This document shows, piece by piece, positions 24,096 to 31,351 of a DNA stretch of 41,031 nucleotides. Below the pieces are notes generated by a model. That model was not told the origin of the DNA. It saw only the letters and a list, made by a program, of their open reading frames with translations, and searched no databases. Origin of the DNA: Candidatus Yanofskybacteria bacterium RIFCSPHIGHO2_12_FULL_45_19b (lineage in GTDB: Bacteria > Patescibacteriota > Minisyncoccia > 2-02-FULL-40-12 > IGHO2-12-FULL-4); NCBI GenBank assembly GCA_001794605.1, contig MGKD01000023.1:1-41031 (forward strand). Direction: 5' to 3'. The translations under genes were made by a program, and so were the position numbers. How positions within the stretch are numbered: the stretch's first letter is position 1; each line of letters opens with the position of its first letter.

Positions 24096-24341
24096 TTAAT
24101 TTTTTTTCTGATCAACTGGGCAGGTGCCACAGCAGGCATTACCACAACAGCAACGACAAGCTGAAGTACCCAAGCCAATTAAAGCTAAAATAACCGTGAT
24201 TTGGAACATATTCTCATAATCCATCCCCCATAGAGTATTGCCAGTATAAACCACGTACACAAAACCAATGGCAGTCAAAATTACTAACCAACTAACCACC
24301 ATGCGAAAACCATGGTGAAAACATTTACAACCGTTATGCAT
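24096..24341 (-). CDS. Small Cys-rich membrane protein
   Basis: 81 aa with two TM helices (about 14-32 and 45-62). Cysteines flank the membrane: Cys5 and Cys7 at the N-terminus, and a cluster ACRCCCGNACCGTCP near the C-terminus. The cluster could bind a metal or form disulfides. An AAGGGGGG ribosome-binding-like run precedes the ATG. Function unknown; it lies between the two transketolase subunit genes. Confidence 0.6.
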   Translation of the reverse strand: MHNGCKCFHHGFRMVVSWLVILTAIGFVYVVYTGNTLWGMDYENMFQITVILALIGLGTSACRCCCGNACCGTCPVDQKKN

Positions 24342-24359
24342 AAAGACACCCCCCTTCTT

Positions 24360-24390
24360 CGCCTCGCCGAAAGGCGGACTTTTTTATTTT
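24360..24390 (+). terminator. Hairpin with T-run after tktN
   Basis: CGCCT-CGCCGAA-AGGCG followed by TTTTTTATTTTTTTATT on the plus strand. This orientation suits a plus-strand transcript, while the neighbouring genes are on the minus strand, so it may silence antisense transcription or be a repeat. Confidence 0.45.
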
Positions 24391-24391
24391 T

Positions 24392-25294
24392 TTATTCATC
24401 GTTATTTATTTTACCACGTAATGTTCTCAATTCACTCAGGAATTTTTTGGCTTCTTCTGGCTTGGGCACCATGCCATGCCAAGTATAGTTAAACTCAATC
24501 TCTGAAACTCCTTTACCCGGGATAGTATGAGCAATGATCACCGTTGGTCGACTAACCTCCTCCCGCGTTCGTTCTACTGCCCCAACGATCTCACTAAAAT
24601 CATGCCCATTGATTTCTAGCACCTGCCAATTAAAGGCCTCATATTTTTTGGCTAGGGATTCCAATGGCATAACTTCCTCGGTTGAGCCATCAATTTGAAT
24701 ATAATTACGATCTACTAGTGCGGTCAGATTGGCTAGCTTGTTTTTGCCGGCAAACATTACTGACTCCCAGTGATTACCTTCCTGGTGTTCAGCATCGGAC
24801 AAAAAGCAATAGGTTCGCCATTTTACTTGTGCTGCCTTCGTCCCGAGCTCAGGCCGAGGGGAGCGTGCCGAAGCATCCATCCTGGCGCCATAAGCAATAC
24901 CACAAGCCTGGCCCAGACCGGAACCGAGTGGGCCCGAGGTAGTTTCCAGTCCGGGCAAGCGCAAACGCTCTGGATGCCCTTGCAAACGTGAACCGAATTT
25001 ACGCAGAGTCAACAACTCTTCCACTGGAAAATACCCAGCATGCGCCATGGCCGCATAACGTACTGGCACAATATGACCATTAGACAAAATCAAACGGTCC
25101 CGTCCGGCCCAGTTTGGATTGCTGGGATCATGATCAAGGATATAAAAATAAAAGGCAGTGAAAACGTCCGCCATGCCCAGTGGCCCAGCCGTATGCCCGG
25201 AACCAGCCGCCACCAACATCTCAATAATTGACTGCCGAATAGCGTTAGCTTTTAATTCCAGCTCCTTAATTTTGTCCGGATGTAGTGGATGCAT
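24392..25294 (-). CDS. Transketolase, N-terminal subunit
   Basis: 300 aa, the thiamine diphosphate-binding half of transketolase. Conserved features are VAAGSGHTAGPLGMADVFTA near residue 31, LILSNGHIVPVRYAAMA, GPLGSGLGQACGIAYGARMD, and the diphosphate motif SDAEHQEGNHWESVMFAG through ALVDRNYIQIDG. About 13 residues at 141-153 (ASARSPRPELGTK) are not in the family and are encoded by a palindromic insert flanked by CTTCG and CGAAG at 24836-24873. Pairs with the C-terminal subunit at 22785-23759 to form the full enzyme. No Shine-Dalgarno is visible. Confidence 0.92.
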   Translation of the reverse strand: MHPLHPDKIKELELKANAIRQSIIEMLVAAGSGHTAGPLGMADVFTAFYFYILDHDPSNPNWAGRDRLILSNGHIVPVRYAAMAHAGYFPVEELLTLRKFGSRLQGHPERLRLPGLETTSGPLGSGLGQACGIAYGARMDASARSPRPELGTKAAQVKWRTYCFLSDAEHQEGNHWESVMFAGKNKLANLTALVDRNYIQIDGSTEEVMPLESLAKKYEAFNWQVLEINGHDFSEIVGAVERTREEVSRPTVIIAHTIPGKGVSEIEFNYTWHGMVPKPEEAKKFLSELRTLRGKINNDE

Positions 25295-25313
25295 GAAACA
25301 TAAACCAAAATGG

Positions 25314-25405
25314 CTAATGACAAATGACTAATCAATGGCAAAGCCCAAATGCTAAATTAGGATTTTGACATTTGGATTTCATTAGTCATTTGCAAATTTG
25401 TCATT
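25314..25405. repeat. Intergenic GACAAATGACTAAT-type repeat, copy 1
   Basis: An imperfect AT-rich palindrome: AATGACAAATGACTAAT on one side and ATTAGTCATTTG plus TTTGTCATT on the other. Similar sequences fill the gaps at 26082-26150 and 38429-38540. No gene is seen here. Confidence 0.65.
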
Positions 25406-25409
25406 GATC

Positions 25410-26072
25410 TCATTTGATCTGTATCTGCAAAATGGTGGCATAAGCAATCGCCACCCCAGCAATCACTGCCAGAGCACCGATTAACCACCAATACTTGGTA
25501 CGGGCCTTGGAAACCAAAACAAATTTATTATCAAAGTTGTCGATAAAGCCGGCCACTTTTTTGTCGAGTAGGTCGGGCTGACTAGCACTGACTTGGCGCG
25601 GGACACTTTTATCTGCCATGAAACGTACCAAATCAAAACGACTGACAATTCCCACCAACTCTTTGTTGAAACCAACTACCGGAATTGGGTTAACTTTATG
25701 GTGCTCGGCAAATAGCTCTGCCAGAGTAGCAATAGGGGCTTCTTCTGGTACCGTCATTGGCTCCTTGTTCATAATCTGCCCCACTGTTAATAATAACAAC
25801 TGCTTCAAATCGTCCTTAACCAGTGCATTATCTTTTTTATAGAAATCAATATTACCCAAAATGTTAATCAGAGTGGGCAGGTGTAAATTACGATTACTAG
25901 AAATTAAATCGTACTCCGTGACAATACCAATCAATTCACCATTATCGTCCACTACTGGCAAACCATTAAATCCATGTTCGGCTAAAATTTTAGCCGCATA
26001 GACTACCGAATCGCCCACTTTCACGGTGAGCGGATGCTCAGTCATAATGTCTTTAACATAAAGTTTTTGCAT
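25410..26072 (-). CDS. CBS-pair protein with C-terminal membrane anchor
   Basis: 220 aa. Two CBS domains (residues 1-60 and about 92-155) are seen from VKDIMTEHPLTVKVGDSV, GFNGLPVVDDNGELIGIVTE and then IMNKEPMTVPEEAPIATLAE, NPIPVVGFNKELVGIVSRFD. Such pairs bind adenosine nucleotides and regulate attached domains. A TM helix at about 197-217 (WWLIGALAVIAGVAIAYATI) anchors it at the membrane. No catalytic domain is attached. It is flanked on both sides by GACAAATGACTAAT-type repeats, so it may be transcribed alone. Confidence 0.85.
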   Translation of the reverse strand: MQKLYVKDIMTEHPLTVKVGDSVVYAAKILAEHGFNGLPVVDDNGELIGIVTEYDLISSNRNLHLPTLINILGNIDFYKKDNALVKDDLKQLLLLTVGQIMNKEPMTVPEEAPIATLAELFAEHHKVNPIPVVGFNKELVGIVSRFDLVRFMADKSVPRQVSASQPDLLDKKVAGFIDNFDNKFVLVSKARTKYWWLIGALAVIAGVAIAYATILQIQIK

Positions 26073-26081
26073 AAAAAAGTT

Positions 26082-26146
26082 TAATGGCTAATGACAACTC
26101 ATAATTTAGATTTGGGTTTAGTCATTGATTAGTCATTAGGCATTTG
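26082..26146. repeat. Intergenic GACAAATGACTAAT-type repeat, copy 2
   Basis: AATGGCTAATGACAACTC on the left and TTAGTCATTGATTAGTCATT on the right form an imperfect palindrome between the CBS gene and gap. The right end reaches the gap stop codon. Confidence 0.6.
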
Positions 26147-27184
26147 TCATTCAAGTAGCTCCGCTACTCTTTCCACATGCTTCAGCAACATCGCACAATA
26201 GCCCCACTCATTATCGTACCAGCTAAATACCTTGATCAAATCCCCGCCCACCACCTTGGTTAGGGCCAGATCAACAATCGAGCCATGTGGATTACCCAGA
26301 ATATCACTCGAGACCAATGGTTCATCGGTGGTCATTAAAATTCCCTGCCACTCCGGTTGCGCCGCCGCCATGCGAAAAAGCTGATTAACCTCTTCAACAC
26401 TAGTGGATCGTTCGGAGACAAAAGTAAAATCAATTAGTGAACCGGAAATTACTGGCACCCGAATGGCCAAGCCATCAAATTTATTTAAAAGTTCCGGAAT
26501 CGAGCGGGTAGTCGCCTGCGCCGCTCCGGTAGTCGAGGGCACAATGTTTACTGCTGCCGCGCGGGCCCGGCGAAAATCATCTTTACGATCGGGGCCATCA
26601 ACCAACCCCTGAGTTGCGGTATAACCATGCACAGTAGTGAGTACGGCCTTTTTTATACCAAGATTTTTTAACATTATTACTACCACTGGGTTGGTAGCAT
26701 TGGTAGTACAAGAGGCATTGGAAGTAATCGCCCCAGTGCCGATATTATCTTTTGTTGAATCCATCCCTCCCGACATTGCACCAATCCCTGGTGTTATCAC
26801 TGGTGTTATATCATCCTTCGGTGGCGCCGTAATCACCACCCGCTTTGCTCCGGCCTTAATATGTCCTCTTGCCTTATCACTCGAATCAAACACCCCAGTT
26901 GCCTCCACCACAATATCGACTGACAATTGCTTCCAAGGTAAATCAGCCAGTTCCTTAAATCCAAAAACTGGAATAGTTTGACCATCTACTACTAGCGCGT
27001 CCTTTTTGGCCACTACCGTTCGGCCGTACTCTCGGTAAACCGAATCGTGTTTCAATAAATAAGCGAGATTTTCGGCGCTACCAAGATCGTTAACCGCCAC
27101 GATTTCTAAATCCGGCCGACCAAAAGCCTGACGAAAAAATATTCGCCCAATTCGGCCGAAGCCATTGATAGCAATTCTGGTCAT
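26147..27184 (-). CDS. gap: Glyceraldehyde-3-phosphate dehydrogenase, type I
   Basis: Glycolytic enzyme that oxidises glyceraldehyde 3-phosphate to 1,3-bisphosphoglycerate with NAD+. The N-terminal Rossmann motif INGFGRIGRIFFRQA, the VDVVVEATG-like segment, the catalytic SNASCTTN with Cys159, and the C-terminal SWYDNEWGY are all present. The catalytic Cys is about 9 positions later than usual because residues about 132-152 (AMSGGMDSTKDNIGTGA) are encoded by a half copy of the palindrome-ended repeat (26729-26790) read in frame. That loop lies near the active site on the surface before the catalytic strand. The protein is otherwise normal (345 aa). Confidence 0.96.
   Translation of the reverse strand: MTRIAINGFGRIGRIFFRQAFGRPDLEIVAVNDLGSAENLAYLLKHDSVYREYGRTVVAKKDALVVDGQTIPVFGFKELADLPWKQLSVDIVVEATGVFDSSDKARGHIKAGAKRVVITAPPKDDITPVITPGIGAMSGGMDSTKDNIGTGAITSNASCTTNATNPVVVIMLKNLGIKKAVLTTVHGYTATQGLVDGPDRKDDFRRARAAAVNIVPSTTGAAQATTRSIPELLNKFDGLAIRVPVISGSLIDFTFVSERSTSVEEVNQLFRMAAAQPEWQGILMTTDEPLVSSDILGNPHGSIVDLALTKVVGGDLIKVFSWYDNEWGYCAMLLKHVERVAELLE
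26729..26790. repeat. Half copy of the palindrome-ended repeat inside gap
   Basis: Starts with CGCCCCAGTGCCGATATTAT, a near match to the family end, and continues to TGTTGAATCCATCCCTCCCG, which matches the reverse of the inner part of copy G (GGGATGGATTTCAACAAAAG). About 62 bp, read in frame on the minus strand as GAPDH residues 132-152. Confidence 0.8.
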
Positions 27185-27195
27185 CTACCCTAATT

Positions 27196-27858
27196 TTACA
27201 ACAATTTACTAGTCAGAGTAAATGAACGACGGTGGATTAGCGATGGGCCAATGGTTGTCAACCACGCAAAATGCTCTTTAGTGCCATAACCTTTGTGTTT
27301 GGCAAAACCATATTGTGGATAAGTCTTGGCATATCTAATCATTATTTGATCACGACAAACTTTAGCAATGATTGAGGCACAGGCAATAGTAAAAACTTTT
27401 TGATCACCCCCGATGATTGTCCGCTGAGGAAGTTTAAGTTTTGGAATTAACCTATTACCATCAACCAAAACAATAGAATTACTTTTTTTGTCTAGCTTTA
27501 TTCTTAATTCATGATTCATCATTCTACTTACTGCCCGGCGCATGGCGCCCTGGGCGGCCAGCAAAATATTAATCCGGTCAATTGTCGCTGGCGAAGCCGA
27601 GGCAATTTGAAAAGTAACCCGCGGATCATTCCGGAGCGCGAGCGCAATGCGCTCGCGCTCCGCGGCTGTCAGCTGCTTTGAATCCCTCACCCCTAATTTT
27701 AGTAATGCATCATTTTTCTTTACCCGCTTCCAGTCGATCATCAGCGCGCACACCACCACTGGCCCAGCCAGCGCGCCATAACCTACCTCATCCACGCCAA
27801 TGATGTTTTTGTAGCCCACTTGTAGCATTTTATGCTCTAAGTTTTTTGTAGGAAACAT
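27196..27858 (-). CDS. rnhB: Ribonuclease HII
   Basis: Removes RNA from RNA-DNA hybrids, including single misincorporated ribonucleotides. The N-terminal active site reads IIGVDEVGYGALAGPVV: the two acidic residues (D, E) are kept, but the usual Arg of DEAGRG is Tyr. Further sites are GVRDSKQLTAAERE, an Asp in IVLVDGNRLIP and ASIIAKVCRDQIM. The start is taken at the ATG at 27858; the frame opens further upstream into AT-rich repeat-like DNA. A 31-bp palindrome (27632-27662) is read in frame as ERERIALALRN. It is followed on the same strand by the gap gene 12 bp later. Confidence 0.92.
   Translation of the reverse strand: MFPTKNLEHKMLQVGYKNIIGVDEVGYGALAGPVVVCALMIDWKRVKKNDALLKLGVRDSKQLTAAERERIALALRNDPRVTFQIASASPATIDRINILLAAQGAMRRAVSRMMNHELRIKLDKKSNSIVLVDGNRLIPKLKLPQRTIIGGDQKVFTIACASIIAKVCRDQIMIRYAKTYPQYGFAKHKGYGTKEHFAWLTTIGPSLIHRRSFTLTSKLL
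27632..27662. repeat. Perfect palindrome inside rnhB
   Basis: CGGAGCGCGAGCGCA (27632-27646) and its exact complement (27648-27662) with one base between. It is much more GC-rich than the flanking code and encodes a charged helix in RNase HII. Confidence 0.7.
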
Positions 27859-27928
27859 GAGAGTAAATTTTCCATTTACCAATTTCCATTGACTGTACCA
27901 TTTGCACATTGATACATTTCAGAAAATG

Positions 27929-28420
27929 TTAATTGTTAAATGATTTCTCAATAATTTGATAAAGTACCACACCGGTTGCCACCGCCACGTTTAGTGACTC
28001 TTTTTTACCGAACATCGGAATTTCTATAATCTCGTCCGCATATTTTAAAATATTTTTGGTTAGGCCCCTACGTTCATGCCCCACGACTATTGCCAAACTC
28101 TCACCGGACAGAGCACCGAAATTATAAGCAAATAAATTTTTACTCTTACTATCCAGCTCCAGGGCGACAATATCTGTTCCCTGTTTTTTCAATTGATTTA
28201 ATAGCCGTCCGGTCTGTCGATGTTTCTCCCAAGACACAAACCCCTCTGCTCCGAGAGCGGTTTTAATTACCTTCGGCTCATCCGGTGTCGGGGTATAACC
28301 ACAGAGATAAATTTTGGCCACGCCCGCTCCATCGGCAGTACGAAAAATCGAACCGACATTATAGGCGCTACGAATATTGTGCAGGACTAAGTAGATGGTT
28401 TTATTGGACTTGCTCAACAT
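27929..28420 (-). CDS. SpoU/TrmH family RNA 2'-O-methyltransferase
   Basis: 163 aa, the SPOUT knot fold alone. The three SpoU motifs are present: NIRSAYNVGSIFRTADGAGV (motif 1, with Asn and Arg), LAIVVGHERRGL (motif 2) and EIPMFGKKESLNVAVATGVV (motif 3). It should methylate a ribose 2'-OH in tRNA or rRNA using S-adenosylmethionine; the target (for example tRNA G18 or an rRNA site) cannot be told. The start lies 25 bp from the divergent SIMPL gene, so their promoters overlap. Confidence 0.9.
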   Translation of the reverse strand: MLSKSNKTIYLVLHNIRSAYNVGSIFRTADGAGVAKIYLCGYTPTPDEPKVIKTALGAEGFVSWEKHRQTGRLLNQLKKQGTDIVALELDSKSKNLFAYNFGALSGESLAIVVGHERRGLTKNILKYADEIIEIPMFGKKESLNVAVATGVVLYQIIEKSFNN

Positions 28421-28437
28421 AATGGGTAAGTTATAAT
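28410..28437 (+). promoter_or_regulatory. Promoter of the SIMPL gene, nearly leaderless
   Basis: -35 TTGCTC (28410-28415) and -10 TATAAT (28432-28437) are 16 bp apart. The start point would fall near 28444, 2 nt before the ATG, which means a leaderless mRNA. The -35 overlaps the 5' end of the divergent methyltransferase gene. Confidence 0.65.
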
Positions 28438-28445
28438 ATCACTAT

Positions 28446-29201
28446 ATGATTAACGAATTGTTTAGCAAGACCCAACGGGTCATTCTCTCTTGGTCGATTA
28501 TCTTAATAATTCTAATTTTCGCTATTGGTCGACTAGATAGTATTAAGGTCAGCAACGAAACCAGTAACTACGACTCTATTACTGTTTCTGGCGAGGGCAA
28601 GACCACTATTAAGCCAGATGTGGCAGTAGTGCGCGCCTCGGTCATGACCACCAATCGTGATGTCAAAAAAGCCCAGGACGAAAACACTACGCGCGCTAAT
28701 GCCGTGATCAAGTTTTTAGCCGACCAGAAAGTTGCTGACAAAGATATTAAGACCGTTGAATACTCCATCAGTCCAAACTACAGTTACGACTCCGGTCGAC
28801 AAACCTTACTTGGCTATAATGTTACTCAGTCACTGGAAATCAAGATTCGTGACTTTAAAAACCTGTCGGGCATTGTTGATGGCATGGTCAGCAAGGGCGT
28901 CAATCAAACTGGCGGTATTCAGTTTAAAGTAGATGACCAAAAGCAGGCCGAAGCCGAAGCCCGCGCTCTGGCGATAGCCGATGCCAAATCACAGGCCCGG
29001 GAACTGGCTAATAAATTAGGCGTGCGATTAGGCAAATTAACCAGCTTTACCGAAAACGGCGGCAATGTTATATACTATAACGACACCGCCATGGGTATGG
29101 GTGCTGGTGAATCGATAGCTAAAGCGCTCCCGCCCAGTCTACCGACTGGCGAAAACGAGATTAAGTCGAATGTCAGCTTAACTTACAGAATAAATAATTA
29201 A
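28446..29201 (+). CDS. SIMPL domain (DUF541) protein, membrane anchored
   Basis: 251 aa. A TM helix at residues 11-29 is followed by the SIMPL domain: ITVSGEGKTTIKPDVAVVRA, an internal ENTTRANAVIKFLADQ helix, and ARALAIADAKSQARELANKL near the C-terminus. The family (E. coli YggE, Brucella BP26) forms ring-like oligomers at the cell surface and is linked to oxidative stress tolerance; biochemical role is unclear. Monocistronic on the plus strand with a terminator at 29210-29249. Confidence 0.88.
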   Translation: MINELFSKTQRVILSWSIILIILIFAIGRLDSIKVSNETSNYDSITVSGEGKTTIKPDVAVVRASVMTTNRDVKKAQDENTTRANAVIKFLADQKVADKDIKTVEYSISPNYSYDSGRQTLLGYNVTQSLEIKIRDFKNLSGIVDGMVSKGVNQTGGIQFKVDDQKQAEAEARALAIADAKSQARELANKLGVRLGKLTSFTENGGNVIYYNDTAMGMGAGESIAKALPPSLPTGENEIKSNVSLTYRINN

Positions 29202-29209
29202 GAAACCGT

Positions 29210-29249
29210 CCCAATCAAAAATCCCGCCACGGCGGGATTTTTGATTGGG
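29210..29249. terminator. Bidirectional terminator after the SIMPL gene
   Basis: CCCAATCAAAAATCCCGCC (29210-29228) pairs perfectly with 29231-29249 around a 2-nt gap. The inner GGCGGGATTTTT gives a GC stem with T-run on the plus strand and the same on the minus strand, so it can also stop transcripts from the 16S side. Confidence 0.82.
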
Positions 29250-29601
29250 TGAAACTCCTAGTGAAAGATTATTATCTCTTACAGTCAACTAGACCGGTAC
29301 ACATTTTTTGTTCTGGGTACCATTGAACCAAGAATCGAAAACGATTCCTGCCCCGTTAGAGGTAGGTTATCCTGAGATAACCGTAAGCTCTAATGGGGTC
29401 CGATTTAACCTTCGGACCAGGCACCTGTCTGGATTTTGTAAAACAAACTTTTACTTTACAAAACCCAGACAGGTATCGACACCTCTATAATTTTCGTTCC
29501 TCGAGGAGTTATCCGCCTTTGTCCCGAAGGGCTTCGGCGAGATTATTCTCTTTTGAATGTTGCTGATAAATCAGCAACTCAATAGAGGAGAATAAAAATA
29601 G
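29250..29601. other. Gene-free region downstream of 16S, holding stacked hairpins
   Basis: No reading frame is convincing. The region holds the hairpin chain at 29332-29474, a CCCGAAGGGCTTCGGCGAG segment, and the palindrome GTTGCTGATAAATCAGCAAC (29559-29578), about 25 nt after the 16S 3' end on the minus strand, perhaps a processing or termination stem. Confidence 0.6.
29332..29474. ncRNA. Candidate structured RNA: chain of hairpins
   Basis: Five nested or adjacent stems with almost no linker: GAATCG/CGATTC; CCCCGTTAGAG with CTCTAATGGGG enclosing GGTTATC/GATAACC; GGTCCGA/TCGGACC; and a 20-bp stem ACCTGTCTGGATTTTGTAAA at 29423-29442 with 29455-29474. No known RNA family recognised on either strand. 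It may be a 16S trailer, a terminator array or an independent RNA. Confidence 0.4.
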
Positions 29602-29645
29602 AAAGGAGGTGATCCAAGAGCAGGTTCCCCTACCCTTGCCTTGTT

Positions 29646-30507
29646 CATGTATCTCCGAGTATTACTACCGGCATGGACTATATCTTCATCCCTTTTATAA
29701 GGGAGCCAACATATAATACAAAATTTAGATTTTATATTATGGCCACTGGCCAAAGTCTCTACGGGGCTAAGGAGAATCACTTAATTAACCAATTTATATT
29801 GTAACGAGGGAATGACTAGATCGCCAATAAGCTTACGGAAAGCATCCCTACTTTCAGCGCCCACATACAACCGTATTTTGCCATGATTGCCTTGAAGAAA
29901 ACATTTAATTCCAAAATTTTTGTAGATTGCGGATTTCAGCCTTTCATTTTCTTTTACAGAAAAGGACTGCGTGTTCAGATGAAACCCCTGTAATTTACCG
30001 TATTCGATTCGTTTGTTTCCGTCATCCATAAACCAAACCGATAAAACAAAAGGATTTAACATTTCCTCAATATTTATCGGGGCTATCTTTTTACCCTTTG
30101 GATAGAACATCTCTTGAAACTCTTTCAGTTCATGATGACTAACTGTCCGAAACCTAAGTGATTGATTTACGGCTTGCTGTTTTGGTGGTGCCAAAACAAA
30201 ATTTTGTAATTGTCTGTACTTCCAAAATACTAGTTCGCTTTGTTTTATCGAATGTTGTATTTTTAGACAATAATTTTTCCCTGCCCTAGTCTTTTCAAGA
30301 GTCCCATCACCAAGTAGTGTTCCGATAATTAAATCGCGCTGTCTTGGCGAAAAACTTTCGCTTTTCTTGATTAAGTAAGTGATTCTCCCAGCTTCCCTCG
30401 GTATTATCCTCATACCCTAATTATATTTGGCAGCGAGGATTAAGCGAAAATTATTTTCATTTAATCCGAGCGAACCATATATACATAGTATAACAAATTA
30501 GGAGTTG
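29646..30507 (-). mobile_element. Group I intron near 16S position 1498, with LAGLIDADG ORF
   Basis: It splits GTGAAGTC / AACAAGGC at the base of helix 44, next to the conserved U1498; exact ends are uncertain by about 3 nt. The 3' P7 strand appears as GATATAGTCC, and the segments ATACCGAGGGAAG and CCCCGTAGAGAC border the ORF as in the L2593 intron, so the two introns share a core. Length about 860 nt. Confidence 0.85.
29781..30413 (-). CDS. LAGLIDADG type 2 homing endonuclease (16S intron near 1498)
   Basis: 210 aa of the LAGLIDADG DNA endonuclease family that has two degenerate motifs in one chain: SPRQRDLIIGTLLGDGTLEK near residue 22-41 and NPFVLSVWFMDDGNKRIEYG around 115-134, with acidic residues in GDG and DDG. 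It is related to the enzyme of the S516 intron (32253-32864). The pattern LKIQHSIKQSELVFWKYRQL between the motifs is typical. The start codon lies within the ATACCGAGGGAAG intron segment. Appears intact. Confidence 0.92.
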   Translation of the reverse strand: MRIIPREAGRITYLIKKSESFSPRQRDLIIGTLLGDGTLEKTRAGKNYCLKIQHSIKQSELVFWKYRQLQNFVLAPPKQQAVNQSLRFRTVSHHELKEFQEMFYPKGKKIAPINIEEMLNPFVLSVWFMDDGNKRIEYGKLQGFHLNTQSFSVKENERLKSAIYKNFGIKCFLQGNHGKIRLYVGAESRDAFRKLIGDLVIPSLQYKLVN

Positions 30508-30668
30508 GACTTCACCGATATTAGTTGGATTTTTTTGTCACATTGCTGTGACAAGTCGCAATTTGCAGTATGCACTAACGACTTAGCCTTGGTCATCGAA
30601 TCTACCGTAGTGCCATGAAACATGGACCTTCGGGTATCCCCGACTCCCCTGACTTGACGGGCAATTGT

Positions 30669-31115
30669 CCTCTAGAAACTTAGAGTTGACGTTCCCATCG
30701 TACCTGCGGATTTCCCGCATACGACGAGCTCCTGGTGTATAAACACCGAGAGTGAATCCTTCTCTCAAGACTGCTTGAGATACTATGATTCAGCTGACTT
30801 CTGACGCGGCGTCAATTCCATTATACCATTTCTATCACCTAAGCTATAGGTAATATTACGCCAGATATCCCCGAGGTCAGTTAAAATTCTTTTCCAAACA
30901 TCTCTTAAAATCCTGCGCTCGCACCCTGAGTTTTCTCTACGCTCACTGCCAATCATAGATCAACTGGATTTTTACTTTTAAGAGCTGCCTTTTGTTTCCA
31001 ACTCCTTCGACTTAAATCTCACGACCTAAGCCTAGTCTTCAACTACGTCCCATCACGGTCTGATGGGAGGATGGATTTTAACCATCTAGAATATTAACCT
31101 GCCGGGCGCTTTCAT
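30669..31115 (-). other. ORF-less insertion near 16S position 1390-1400 (possible group I intron)
   Basis: About 447 nt separate GGATCTTGTACTC from TTGCCCGTCAAG, which are adjacent in normal 16S (TTGTACACACCGCCCGTC). The insertion may end in G like a group I intron, and P4-like GCGCCCGGCAGG is present near its 5' end, but I do not find the GATATAGTC P7 strand that all other introns here share. A 61-aa frame overlapping it has no homology. It may be a degenerate or different intron type. Confidence 0.6.
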
Positions 31116-31351
31116 TGTGAGTACAAGATCCGGGAACGTATTCACCGCAGCGTTCTGATCTGCGATTACTAGCGATTCCAACTTCAAAGAGGCAAGTTGC
31201 AGCCTCTTATCCGAACTGGGGACAGCTTTGGTGGGATTGGCTCCGGCTCGCGCCTTAGCGACCCATTGTACTGTCCATTGTACCACGTGTGTAGCCCAGG
31301 GCATCAAAGGGCCACGCTGACCTGACGTCGTCCCCGCCTTCCTCCCAGTTC

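Noticed and set aside
30583-30768. 61-aa minus-strand frame over the 16S helix 44 region
   Set aside because: It lies across rRNA exon and the 1390-1400 insertion, has no homology and odd composition; a chance frame in GC-rich RNA.
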